55,291 nucleotides of DNA from JAAYJK01 sp964501655 (GTDB lineage Bacteria; Bacillota; Syntrophomonadia; Syntrophomonadales; Syntrophomonadaceae): assembly GCA_964501655.1 (NCBI GenBank), contig CAZCTN010000020.1:1-55291 (forward strand), written 5' to 3'. Positions 26,276 through 34,597 of the stretch are shown one piece after another. The position numbers and the translations under genes are program-made. How positions within the stretch are numbered: position 1 is the stretch's first letter; each line of letters begins with the position of its first letter. The notes beneath the pieces were generated by a model. It worked only from the letters and a program-made list of their open reading frames with translations. It did no database searches and was not told the DNA's origin.

Positions 26276-26737
26276 TTGACTCCTTTGCTTTTTATCTCGG
26301 TAGTAACCCTGGTATTAATCGTAATGATCTACTGGATCTTGTCCAGTTTGGAAAAACGCTCCCCGGAAGAGGATCATGAAGCCCGGGAGAGAATTAGATT
26401 TGAAAGTTCCCCGGAATTATTCGACTTCCCGGATCCGAATACTGTTGCGGAACAGGATGTGCTCCGTATCCAGGCTCATAAAGACAGCCTCCAGCTTTAC
26501 TGGCAGGTAAGCAGCACAACCTGGGAAAACACCATGCAGAAACTTGGACTGGATAATAAGAAGAAAGCCATCGTCATCCGGGTTTTTAACTCCACGGCCC
26601 AAGCCATGGATTTTCCCGTCAACGATATCCAGGGAGGGCAGCAGGTAAAAACCGGCTCTTTTCAGGCCAGCTACGCGGTGTTGGGAGTAAAAATCACCGA
26701 TAAATTTGTTCCTCTCTTTCTTTCCCGCCAGATATAA
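26276..26737 (+). CDS. DUF4912-like membrane-anchored protein
   Basis: 153 residues from a TTG with a GGTGGTG site. One N-terminal membrane segment (about 3-22), an acidic linker, then a globular part with DSLQLYWQVSSTTWE and LGLDNKKKAIVIRVFNST, resembling the core of DUF4912 (where a 'L-x-x-YWEV' strand is typical). Function unknown. It points towards the DUF815 gene with no terminator visible between the two stops. Confidence 0.6.
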   Translation: MTPLLFISVVTLVLIVMIYWILSSLEKRSPEEDHEARERIRFESSPELFDFPDPNTVAEQDVLRIQAHKDSLQLYWQVSSTTWENTMQKLGLDNKKKAIVIRVFNSTAQAMDFPVNDIQGGQQVKTGSFQASYAVLGVKITDKFVPLFLSRQI

Positions 26738-26761
26738 CCGGGTGAGGAATGGTTCCGACGA

Positions 26762-28006
26762 TTATCTCTGGCTGCGGGCCAGGGAATCAATAAACTGCCG
26801 GGCGGTCCGCCCGGAAGGACCATGCCGGCTACGTTCCCATTCCAAAGCCTGGCTGTGCAAAGTCGGCAGATCCAGGCTGATCTGACTCTTTTGGGCCAGG
26901 TGTTCCACTATCTGCAGGTAGGTATGTTTATCCGGAGTCTCAAAACTTAAGCTCAATCCGAAGCGATCAGCCAGGGAGAGTTTTTCCTGCATAGTATCCA
27001 TGGAGTGAACTTCCTCTCCCATTTTACCCCGGTCACTGAAAAATTCCCTGACCAGGTGTCTGCGGTTGGAGGTGGCGTAAATCAGGACATTATTTCCCTG
27101 CCCGAGCAGCCCCCCCTCCAACACCGCTTTGAGACCTTTGTACCCGGTCTCATATTCCTCGAAGGATAAATCGTCAATGAAAATAATGAACTTCAGGCTG
27201 TATTCACCCAGCACTCTCATCGCCTGGGGCAGTAAATCTATTTGTTCCCGCTTTATCTCCAGCAGGCGCAATTTCTTATGTTCATATTTTTTCAATAGTG
27301 ATTTGATCATACTGGATTTGCCGGTCCCCCTGGGCCCGAAAAGCAAAACATTATTGGCCGGGTATCCTGCCAGGAAGTTCTCGGTGTTGCAACACAATAA
27401 ATCTTTTTGCCGGGAACAGCCGATCAAATCGTCCATCACCGGCATATCAGGCTTGTCAATCCCCTCCAGCCCTCTTTCGGCCGAAAAGTGCAACGCCTGG
27501 TACCTGGCGGCTATTCCCCGTGAGTAATCAGAATAATGACAAGCCAGGTTTTCCATCTCGGTCGGCCAATCCCGGGACCGGGCCAGTCGTTCGGCCATCG
27601 ATCCGGGCTTAAATACTGGAAGATTGAAGGCTATTTCTGAATCTGTTATCTGTAGTTGAATTTCCAATTGTTTAAGATCCAGCCGGTATATATATTGAAG
27701 ATGCTTGAGATCCTGCTTAACCGCAGCCAGCAACACCGGATCGATATCCTTGAATCTCTCCATCTCGGCAGCCCAGCTGAACGGATTGTCATCAAAGAGA
27801 ATCAGCTCCATAAAATGGCGCTGAAACGACGTCCGGGTGCAAAATACCCGGTTGAGAAATGAATAATAATCATCGCTAAGCTTCAGCAGGTCTGATTGAT
27901 ATATACCCTGATCAAGTACCTCCTTCAGGGCATGTACAACCGGATCCTGCAGTATGTTCCGGTAAATTGATATACTGCTTAAAGCCAGTCGGGTTTGTCT
28001 TAACAA
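26762..28006 (-). CDS. AAA+ ATPase, DUF815/COG2607 family
   Basis: 414 residues from a TTG (28006) with a GGAGGGG site 7 bases before; the frame continues to 28027 but overlaps that site. The N-terminal half is helical. The C-terminal half is the ATPase: Walker A LLFGPRGTGKSSMIKSLL (about 225), Walker B FIIFIDDLSFEEYETGYKGLKAVLEGG, sensor VLIYATSNRRHLV, and the family ending RQFIDSLA. DUF815 proteins are widespread but uncharacterised. The preceding gene encodes a membrane protein and the two nearly overlap, suggesting they act together. Confidence 0.88.
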   Translation of the reverse strand: MLRQTRLALSSISIYRNILQDPVVHALKEVLDQGIYQSDLLKLSDDYYSFLNRVFCTRTSFQRHFMELILFDDNPFSWAAEMERFKDIDPVLLAAVKQDLKHLQYIYRLDLKQLEIQLQITDSEIAFNLPVFKPGSMAERLARSRDWPTEMENLACHYSDYSRGIAARYQALHFSAERGLEGIDKPDMPVMDDLIGCSRQKDLLCCNTENFLAGYPANNVLLFGPRGTGKSSMIKSLLKKYEHKKLRLLEIKREQIDLLPQAMRVLGEYSLKFIIFIDDLSFEEYETGYKGLKAVLEGGLLGQGNNVLIYATSNRRHLVREFFSDRGKMGEEVHSMDTMQEKLSLADRFGLSLSFETPDKHTYLQIVEHLAQKSQISLDLPTLHSQALEWERSRHGPSGRTARQFIDSLARSQR

Positions 28007-28023
28007 ACTTGCTCCCCTCCATC

Positions 28024-28512
28024 TCAATTAAACAATATCAGACTTACCAGCACCAGGAAGGCATGAGTAAAGAAAAATACCGCACTGACTCTTTCAATAA
28101 TCCAGTTTAATATTCTCTCAGCTTCGATCCGTCCTTGCCAGTATTTTTGAGCGGAATTAACAACTACCACCAGATGAAGCAGTTCTTCTCCAGCCAGAAT
28201 CAGAGTCAGAATAATCATCACCGGGTTATGCAAAACCAGGAAAGCCAGCACAAAATACAATGCTTCCAATATCAATGATGCCAGCAGCAAGATCATCAAT
28301 TTGACCCGGCCTGATCCCTTGCCTTCTCTGAGCCAGGCTGCAAAAGCCCCCCTCATTTCCAACTCCAGGACTTGAGGATTCCCTCTTAAAATCGCGGCAA
28401 AATAGATACCGTAAATAATAAAAATCACCGCAGCCATGATTCCCAGAGCAATACTCACATAAGCCACAACCTTTCCCGAACAATACCATAAGGCAAAACC
28501 CAATTTAAGCAA
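28024..28512 (-). CDS. unknown four-helix membrane protein
   Basis: 162 residues, not recognised. Four hydrophobic segments (about 15-40, 70-92, 96-118, 140-160) with a charged loop GAFAAWLREGKGSGRVK between the first two. Starts at a TTG with a weak GGGGT site. Located 18 bases before the chosen start of the DUF815 ATPase and likely co-expressed with it. No enzymatic motif is visible. Confidence 0.6.
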   Translation of the reverse strand: MLKLGFALWYCSGKVVAYVSIALGIMAAVIFIIYGIYFAAILRGNPQVLELEMRGAFAAWLREGKGSGRVKLMILLLASLILEALYFVLAFLVLHNPVMIILTLILAGEELLHLVVVVNSAQKYWQGRIEAERILNWIIERVSAVFFFTHAFLVLVSLILFN

Positions 28513-28546
28513 TTATACCCCATGCAAACTCATAAATGAAGTAAGC

Positions 28547-28623
28547 AGTGTGAGCCAAGGAGAGGGTTCTTGTGGCACATAGCTAATGCTATGTGCCACA
28601 AGAACCGTTCCTTGGCTCACACT
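28547..28623. repeat. REP-like palindrome, copy A (downstream of etfA)
   Basis: Inner perfect 19-bp stem GGTTCTTGTGGCACATAGC (28565-28583) with its complement (28588-28606) and a TAAT loop; outer 14-bp perfect stem AGTGTGAGCCAAGG (28547-28560) with 28610-28623; a few unpaired bases between. The inner stem is identical to that of the element at 33275-33350, while loop and outer arms differ. A further AACCGTCCCC (28633-28642) abuts the etfA stop. It could also terminate the etf transcript. Confidence 0.85.
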
Positions 28624-28641
28624 TGGTTCGATAACCGTCCC

Positions 28642-29553
28642 CTAGAGTTTTTGGTTCAGTTCATTGATAACGTCGTGCAGATCGGCCTGCATGATATAGT
28701 CTGCCATATAGTTTATAGCAGCGTTTTCATCGGTATTAACAGCTGCAATCACCCGGGCATCCCGTATACCAACCGTGAACTGCACCTGACCGGATATGCC
28801 AAATAACAGGGCCAGCTGAGGCTTGCATTTCTTGCCGGACAATCCGATGACTCTCTCCTCGGAAAGCCATTTCTTATCGGTAGCTACCGGCTTGGAACAA
28901 GCTACTTCTCCACCCAGTTTTGCGGCCAGGGTCTGTACATCTGCCAGTTTCTCCTCATCACTGAGTCCCTGCCCGACCGCCACCAGTATTTCGGCCGCTT
29001 CTATATTAACCCTGTCCCCGGCTTTGGGCTTATAATCCACTACCTTGAGTCCCGACTCTTTAATCTCTGCCTGCATTTCTTCCAGGCTGCCATTTCCCGC
29101 CCCCGCCGCTTCATAGGAACGGGGTCTGAGAGCGATAACCTGTGCCCCTTCTACATACTGAGTGGCAATAGTAGCGCCTCCCAGGGCATTGCGCTGGCAT
29201 TCTATTTTGCCCGCATCCAGATTGACAGCGGCTACATCAGTCAGGCATCCGGCACCCATGGCCTGGGCCAGCCGTCCGGCCAGCTCTTTCCCCCGGCGGT
29301 CTGATGACAAGAAAACCGTTTCCGTTTGTTCCCGATCCGCTACCTGCTTTAATGCTGCCGCAAGCGCTCGGGTATCCCCGATCAGCAGTTGGGGGTGATT
29401 TATTTTAATGGTTCTGGCACCGGCTTCCCTTAGGGCCGCAGCCATACTATCGTCATTAATACTCACGGCGATTATTGCTTCATCTATTCTCCTGGCCGCG
29501 GTAATCAACTCCAGGGCCAGCCCCGGGGTTGCACTGTATATAAGTACTGCCAT
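28642..29553 (-). CDS. etfA: electron transfer flavoprotein alpha subunit (FixB)
   Basis: 303 residues, slightly short for the family (310-340). It carries the FAD that receives electrons from the beta-subunit side. The N-terminal ETF domain (AVLIYSATPGLALELITAARR) is followed by the C-terminal FAD-binding domain: LVAVGQGLSDEEKL, CSKPVATDKKWL, LALLFGISGQVQFTVGIRDARVIAAVNTD, and ADYIMQADLHDVINEL. Last gene of the acd-fixC-fixX-etfB-etfA operon. Confidence 0.95.
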   Translation of the reverse strand: MAVLIYSATPGLALELITAARRIDEAIIAVSINDDSMAAALREAGARTIKINHPQLLIGDTRALAAALKQVADREQTETVFLSSDRRGKELAGRLAQAMGAGCLTDVAAVNLDAGKIECQRNALGGATIATQYVEGAQVIALRPRSYEAAGAGNGSLEEMQAEIKESGLKVVDYKPKAGDRVNIEAAEILVAVGQGLSDEEKLADVQTLAAKLGGEVACSKPVATDKKWLSEERVIGLSGKKCKPQLALLFGISGQVQFTVGIRDARVIAAVNTDENAAINYMADYIMQADLHDVINELNQKL

Positions 29554-29566
29554 TGGTATTCCCTCC

Positions 29567-30316
29567 CTATATTACTCCTTCGGTTTTTAGTGCCTTTATC
29601 AGTTCTTCCACGGTGCTGATTTTAACCTGCTTGCGGTCGGTTTCAGGTGCCAGATTACTGAGGGTTTTTATTTCCGGCAGACCGGTCAGATTGAGTTCCA
29701 GGTCTTCCAGTTCCAGCACCTCTTTGGGTTTTTTCCCTGCTTTTAAAATCTGAGTTACCGAGGGAATTCTGGGCTCATTAATATCTCCCAGTACGCTTAC
29801 CACTACCGGCAGACTTGTTTCTATTATCTCCTCGCCGTCTTCCAGCGAACGAGTTATTACTGCGCCGTTGTCGTTGATTTCGATCTTGCTGGCATATCCT
29901 ACCTGGGGCAGATCCAACAACTCCGCCACCCTTGATCCTACCTGTCCGGAATAATTGTCCCCGCTGCCTTCACCAAACAGTATCAGACCCACATCATCAA
30001 TCTTTTTTATGGCTTCTGCCAGAACCCGGGCTTTAACGCCGCCATCTGCACCCTCCAGTTCATCATCCAATATCAGAAATCCTTCGTCAGCACCGGCTGC
30101 CAGCGCTTCCTTCACTGTCTCTTCCACTTCCTCATTGCCGGCTGACAGAACGATAACTTTGCCTCCCTGCTCTTCTTTCAGCAACACCGCAGCTTCCAAG
30201 GCATTTTTATCTATTAGCCCCAGTGTTGCAGGCACTCCATCCAGTACCGGTTCGCGATTACGAATTCTGATCTGCTGCAAATCCGGTATCTGCTTCATAG
30301 CCACGACTATATTCAT
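29567..30316 (-). CDS. etfB: electron transfer flavoprotein beta subunit (FixA)
   Basis: 249 residues. N-terminal MNIVVAMKQIPD, the LIDKNALEAAVLLKE block, GSGDNYSGQVGSRVAELL and GLPEIKTLSNLAPE are FixA/EtfB features. The beta subunit binds AMP or, in bifurcating enzymes, a second FAD and contacts the dehydrogenase. Association with fixC and fixX makes this the FixABCX type. GGGGG site before the ATG; 13 bases before etfA. Confidence 0.95.
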   Translation of the reverse strand: MNIVVAMKQIPDLQQIRIRNREPVLDGVPATLGLIDKNALEAAVLLKEEQGGKVIVLSAGNEEVEETVKEALAAGADEGFLILDDELEGADGGVKARVLAEAIKKIDDVGLILFGEGSGDNYSGQVGSRVAELLDLPQVGYASKIEINDNGAVITRSLEDGEEIIETSLPVVVSVLGDINEPRIPSVTQILKAGKKPKEVLELEDLELNLTGLPEIKTLSNLAPETDRKQVKISTVEELIKALKTEGVI

Positions 30317-30425
30317 CCCATTACCCCCTTGAAATTCCTAGTATTAATTTTCCGGTTTTAATTATCGGAAGAAACTGCGGAGCAGCTTTAATTTACCGCC
30401 GCTGTGACAGCTCTCCTCTGCCGTC

Positions 30426-30710
30426 TTAGCCAAAACGAAACTGCACTCCGGCTCCCCCGCTGGGATAATACCAATCCAACACCTCGGTTCCGCAGGCAAT
30501 CCGGCAGGTACCGCATTCCAGACAACCATCTATGGTCAGCTCCACCTCACCATCCTGGTTTTCTTCATATAGACCTGCCGGACAGACCAGTATCGCCCTT
30601 TTCAAACGAGGATCTTTTTCCATTCCCGCTTTAATCTTTATATGCGGTTCTTTATCGTGTTTGAAAACATCCAACCCCAGTTTAGCTTTCAATCCCATGA
30701 TTTCACTCAT
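30426..30710 (-). CDS. fixX: FixX-type ferredoxin-like protein
   Basis: 94 residues. The family motif GCLECGTCRIACG provides three or four Cys ligands, and an earlier VCPAGLY adds another, as in FixX/ETF-quinone oxidoreductase iron-sulfur domains. FixX accepts electrons next to FixC. Its ATG overlaps the fixC stop by 4 bases. About 110 bases without a gene separate it from etfB. Confidence 0.93.
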   Translation of the reverse strand: MSEIMGLKAKLGLDVFKHDKEPHIKIKAGMEKDPRLKRAILVCPAGLYEENQDGEVELTIDGCLECGTCRIACGTEVLDWYYPSGGAGVQFRFG

Positions 30711-31996
30711 ATTTTCATCACCTTCCGCATATCCTTAAATATTGCCCATAATTCGCCGGTGCCAAAATATTTCTTTACAGTCGGGAAGATTTTTTCCTTA
30801 TTCCCCGCCGTAACGCTGTACAGATCTCGCATAATATTACCGGCCAGTTCCGGATAATAAGTGTAAAAACGATGATTCTCCAGGGCCTCCGGTGCTTCAC
30901 TGAAGTTTTTGAAGTCCTGCATAACAAAGCTGTCATTGAGCATAGATTCATACGAGGCCAGACTGGCAGCACTAAAGTCTTCCCGGGCTTTAGCCTGAAT
31001 AACAGCCTGGGCGGCATAATATCCTGAAGCCAGAGCATATTCCATTCCCCGTACGGTTACTCCAATATTCATGGAGAACCCGGCGGCATCACCGGCTACC
31101 AGAATTCCATCTCCGGATAGTTTAGTAATGGCCTTGAGCCCGCCTTCGGGAATCACATGGGCCGAATATTCCACTGTTTCCCCGCCCCTGATCAGTCGGG
31201 ACACTTCCGGTCTCTGCTTGAATTCATCCAGCAGTATCGGAGCCTGAATGACAGGCTGGCCTTCCATCAGGTCTTTGATGCCCACTACTATACCCAGGCT
31301 GATGCTGTCTTTATTGGTATACAGAAACCCGCCGCCAAATTTTCCCCGGGTCACTTCTCCCATGAACAGACGGGCGGCTCCTTCATCGTCTTCCAGGCCA
31401 AACCTTTCGTTAATCAGAGCAGAGTCAAGTTCGATAACTTCCTTAAAGCCTACTCCATATTGACCCGCTGAACCTGGTTTTCTCAAGCCCGCCTTTTCCG
31501 CCATCAAGGAGAGTACTCCATCACAGGCGATAACTACCTGAGAACGCAGTTCATCCCCGCCAGCATAAACACCTTCAACCCGTCCGTTTTCAATGATCAA
31601 ATCATCAACCCTGCTGCGACTGACCAGCATGGCACCTTTTCTCTCCGCCTGTTTAGACATCCAGCGATCGAATTTGGCTCGCAATATACTATAACTCTGG
31701 TAGGGTTCTTCTGCCAGCTCATCTCCCCGGTAGGAAACACTCAAGGAACGCTGGCCGGCCATGACACTGACCCCCTCCTGGGTTATGTGCCGTTCAAGAG
31801 GAGCTTTCTTCCATAGATCAGGGTACAATTCTCTGACGGGGTTAAGGTAGATACGGCCCCCGGTTACGTTTTTAGACCCTGGATAATCTCCTCTTTCCAG
31901 CAACAGCACTTCCAGGCCTTCCTGGGCCAGGGTATAGGCAGCACCAAGTCCTGCCAGTCCTGCCCCAACAATTATAGCATCGAATTTTTCTTCCAT
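30707..31996 (-). CDS. fixC: FixC-type FAD-dependent oxidoreductase (ETF:quinone oxidoreductase family)
   Basis: 429 residues. N-terminal FAD motif IIVGAGLAGLGAAYTLAQEG, the family block NVTGGRIYLNPVRELYPD, and a second FAD block VAGDAAGFSMNIGVTVRGMEYALASGYYAAQA. With FixX it moves electrons from the ETF to quinone or, in bifurcating systems, splits them between quinone and ferredoxin. AGGTG site; 19 bases after the acyl-CoA dehydrogenase gene. Confidence 0.95.
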   Translation of the reverse strand: MEEKFDAIIVGAGLAGLGAAYTLAQEGLEVLLLERGDYPGSKNVTGGRIYLNPVRELYPDLWKKAPLERHITQEGVSVMAGQRSLSVSYRGDELAEEPYQSYSILRAKFDRWMSKQAERKGAMLVSRSRVDDLIIENGRVEGVYAGGDELRSQVVIACDGVLSLMAEKAGLRKPGSAGQYGVGFKEVIELDSALINERFGLEDDEGAARLFMGEVTRGKFGGGFLYTNKDSISLGIVVGIKDLMEGQPVIQAPILLDEFKQRPEVSRLIRGGETVEYSAHVIPEGGLKAITKLSGDGILVAGDAAGFSMNIGVTVRGMEYALASGYYAAQAVIQAKAREDFSAASLASYESMLNDSFVMQDFKNFSEAPEALENHRFYTYYPELAGNIMRDLYSVTAGNKEKIFPTVKKYFGTGELWAIFKDMRKVMKI

Positions 31997-32015
31997 CTGC
32001 TAGCTGCACCTCACT

Positions 32016-33155
32016 TTATCCTTTTAATACTGACCCCGCAACTATCATTTTCTGCATGTCGGTAACCCCTTCAATTTCGGGACCAATTAGGGCATCCCTG
32101 AGAATGCGCTCTATATTATAGTCTTTCATTAATCCATAAGAACCATGAGCATCCATGGCAATCCGAGCCGCCTCAACCACATTTTCCCCGCAATAAGCCT
32201 TGGCTAATGCTGCTTCAGCCGCAAAGGCAGCCGGGTCTTTGATGTCATTGGCCAAGCATCCCAAACGATAACAAAGCCAGCGCGCGGTTTCGTATTTAAT
32301 TTTCAAGTCCGCAATCTTCAGCTGAATAGCCTGAAATTTTGCAATAGGAGCTCCTCGATGGGTCTTCTCCTTAACATATTTGACCGCTTCATCCATAGCT
32401 GCCAAGGTTCCGCCCAGAGCCGCGGTTGAAGTTCCAACTTTTCCCAGGGCGATACCATATAGAAGTATAGGGAAACCCTGTCCCAGTTTACCCAAGAGAT
32501 TCTCCGCCGGTACCCTGATATCCTCCATATAAATATCCACCAGCACCCCGCCCTTCATTCCAACCTTGGCCCAGGGTTCGGATATGGAGTAGCCTTCACA
32601 CCACTTATCAACTATAAAGGCCGTCACTTCACCGCTTTCACTTTCCCGGGCAAATACTACACAGGGGCCTGGCTGATTGGCATTGGATATGAAGCGTTTG
32701 GTGCCATTTATAATATAGAAATCCCCTTCTTTCACTGCGGTACTGGTCAACTGTTTGGGATCAGACCCAGTTGCGGGCTCGGTAAAAGCAAAGGAAGCTA
32801 TGTGTTTGCCTTTACAGGCATCAGGCAAATACTTGCGCTTCTGGGCATCGCTGCCAAACTTCTCAATCGCGCCCAGTCCCAGAGTATGTGCTGCCAGAGT
32901 CATGGCTACTCCTCCGGACACCCGGGCGATCTGTTCCATTACCAGCACATAACCATCGTATCCGCCTCCGGCTCCGCCATATTCTTCAGCAATGGGTATC
33001 CCGAATAACTCCAGTTCACCCATTTCAGTAAATATCTCCCCGGGTATATGGTTTTCCTCATCAATTTGCCGGGCCATGGGTTCCAGCCTCTTTTCCGCAA
33101 ACTCCCGGGCCATGGACTGCAATAATGACTGTTCTTTGGTCAGATTAAAATTCAT
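32016..33155 (-). CDS. acyl-CoA dehydrogenase
   Basis: 379 residues, normal for the family. It oxidises acyl-CoA to enoyl-CoA, passing electrons to ETF. Signatures: FAFTEPATGSDPKQL (FAD/substrate loop), INGTKRFISNA, and HGSYGLMKDYNIERILRDALIGPEIEG near the end, where the Glu of the EIEG block occupies the usual catalytic-base position of short- and medium-chain enzymes. GGGAGG site. First gene of the fix operon, tying FixABCX to fatty-acid or related acyl-CoA oxidation. Chain-length preference cannot be read. Confidence 0.95.
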   Translation of the reverse strand: MNFNLTKEQSLLQSMAREFAEKRLEPMARQIDEENHIPGEIFTEMGELELFGIPIAEEYGGAGGGYDGYVLVMEQIARVSGGVAMTLAAHTLGLGAIEKFGSDAQKRKYLPDACKGKHIASFAFTEPATGSDPKQLTSTAVKEGDFYIINGTKRFISNANQPGPCVVFARESESGEVTAFIVDKWCEGYSISEPWAKVGMKGGVLVDIYMEDIRVPAENLLGKLGQGFPILLYGIALGKVGTSTAALGGTLAAMDEAVKYVKEKTHRGAPIAKFQAIQLKIADLKIKYETARWLCYRLGCLANDIKDPAAFAAEAALAKAYCGENVVEAARIAMDAHGSYGLMKDYNIERILRDALIGPEIEGVTDMQKMIVAGSVLKG

Positions 33156-33274
33156 TTTAAAACCTCCCTCATATTTATCATTTCATTTTTTTCTTACGGT
33201 AAATTACGCTTATGTAATATTTTTTAATTAGTTTAGCATATCAAGCATGATAATTCCAGACTTTTTTATTCACC

Positions 33275-33350
33275 TGACCAAACAGGGGGACGGTTCTTGT
33301 GGCACATAGCCTTAGCTATGTGCCACAAGAACCGTCCCCCTGTTTGGTCA
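33275..33350. repeat. REP-like palindrome, copy B: perfect 36-bp inverted repeat
   Basis: Left arm 33275-33310 and right arm 33315-33350 are exact complements over 36 bases, separated by a CTTA loop. The arms begin TGACCAAACAGGGGGACGGT and end in the same GGTTCTTGTGGCACATAGC as copy A. It lies 13 bases after the stop of the VWA gene and 120 bases before the acyl-CoA dehydrogenase start. No open frame spans it. Confidence 0.93.
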
Positions 33351-33363
33351 GAACCAGTCACAT

Positions 33364-34575
33364 TTAGCCGGCGCTGGTTGCCTGCCGGCTCTTCAGGCTT
33401 TTAATAGCTCTATCCAAGCCGTCTAAGGTTAATTCTTCCATAGGGAATATTTCTGCTATTTTCTTGATGGTGTATGAACCATCCATCCAACTCCAGTATT
33501 TTCTGGGAATGGGATTTAACCATACCGAGTATTCAAATTTGCGTCTTAACATATTCAGCCATTCCAAACCTGGTTTATGATTGTACAATTCCCAATCGAT
33601 TACTCCTCCGGGCCGGGTTAATTCATAAAGAGCCATGCTGGCATCACCTACAATGATAACCCTATAATCAGATGACAGGTGATTCAGGATATACTCGGTA
33701 GGAGTATAATCGTTCACACTGCAGTGGGTATCGTGAAACATCCAATCATAAATGCAATTATGAAAATAGAATACTTTTAAATCCTTGAAATGGGCTGTCC
33801 GGTTAACTGCAGTGAATAGCTGGTTGCACAACCTGCTATAGGATATCATGGAACCACCTGAATCCATTAGCAGCAGAACCTTGATCGAGTTTTCCCGGGG
33901 CCGGTTCCATACCAGTTCCAACCTTCCTGCATTATCACATGTTTTGTCTATGGTGGCATCCAGGTCTAATTCGGTTTTGGCACCATCCAGACGGGTGGTA
34001 AACTGCCGAAGTTTACGCAATGCCACCTGGAACTGTCTGACTCCCAGGGTTTCATCAGTCCTGAATTCCTGGAATCTTCTCATGCCTGCTACCTTGACCG
34101 CCGAGAGGTTTCGGCTTTCTCCCCCTATCCTTATTCCTCCGGGATGATAACCGGAATGACCAAAGGGTGAGGTTCCGCCCGTACCTACCCAGCGATTGCC
34201 CCCATGATGCTCTTCTTTTTGCTCCTTCAGCCTCTCTTCCAGCATCCGTTTCAATTCATCCAAATCCAACTGCTGGTGGTTTCTGCGCATCTCTTCAGTA
34301 ACCTCCAACTCGGGCAGTTCTTTATTCAGCCATTCCCAAATCTTATCGGGCAGTCCTTCCGGGGTTTCTATGTCTTTAAAGAAGGCCGCAAAGGCCATAT
34401 CAAAGCGGTCATAATGAGCTTCGGTCTTAACCAGCATAGCCCGGCCCAGGTAGTAAAAGCCAATCAGGCTTGATCCGGCCAAGCCGGCTTCCAGGCCTTC
34501 CAGCAGTGACTGCCATTCATTGAGAGACACCGGCAGGCCATAGTTTTTCAGTGTATAAAAAAAATTGGTAAACAT
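33364..34575 (-). CDS. VWA-domain protein, CoxE-like
   Basis: 403 residues. N-terminal helical part, a Gly-rich stretch (GTGGTSPFGHSGYHPGG, about 150-170), then a von Willebrand A domain with metal site LLLMDSGGSM (about 230) and VIIVGDASMALYEL. The third position of the DxSxS metal motif is Gly, a variant seen in this VWA subgroup. Such proteins pair with MoxR ATPases as chaperone or metal-insertion modules; the partner ATPase gene is immediately upstream. Target unknown. Confidence 0.85.
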   Translation of the reverse strand: MFTNFFYTLKNYGLPVSLNEWQSLLEGLEAGLAGSSLIGFYYLGRAMLVKTEAHYDRFDMAFAAFFKDIETPEGLPDKIWEWLNKELPELEVTEEMRRNHQQLDLDELKRMLEERLKEQKEEHHGGNRWVGTGGTSPFGHSGYHPGGIRIGGESRNLSAVKVAGMRRFQEFRTDETLGVRQFQVALRKLRQFTTRLDGAKTELDLDATIDKTCDNAGRLELVWNRPRENSIKVLLLMDSGGSMISYSRLCNQLFTAVNRTAHFKDLKVFYFHNCIYDWMFHDTHCSVNDYTPTEYILNHLSSDYRVIIVGDASMALYELTRPGGVIDWELYNHKPGLEWLNMLRRKFEYSVWLNPIPRKYWSWMDGSYTIKKIAEIFPMEELTLDGLDRAIKSLKSRQATSAG

Positions 34576-34597
34576 CTATTCGCTCCCAGCATGGTTA

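Noticed and set aside
28547..33350. Repeated palindromes as parts of a CRISPR array
   Set aside because: The copies are isolated, about 4.7 kb apart, with no regular spacers or cas genes.
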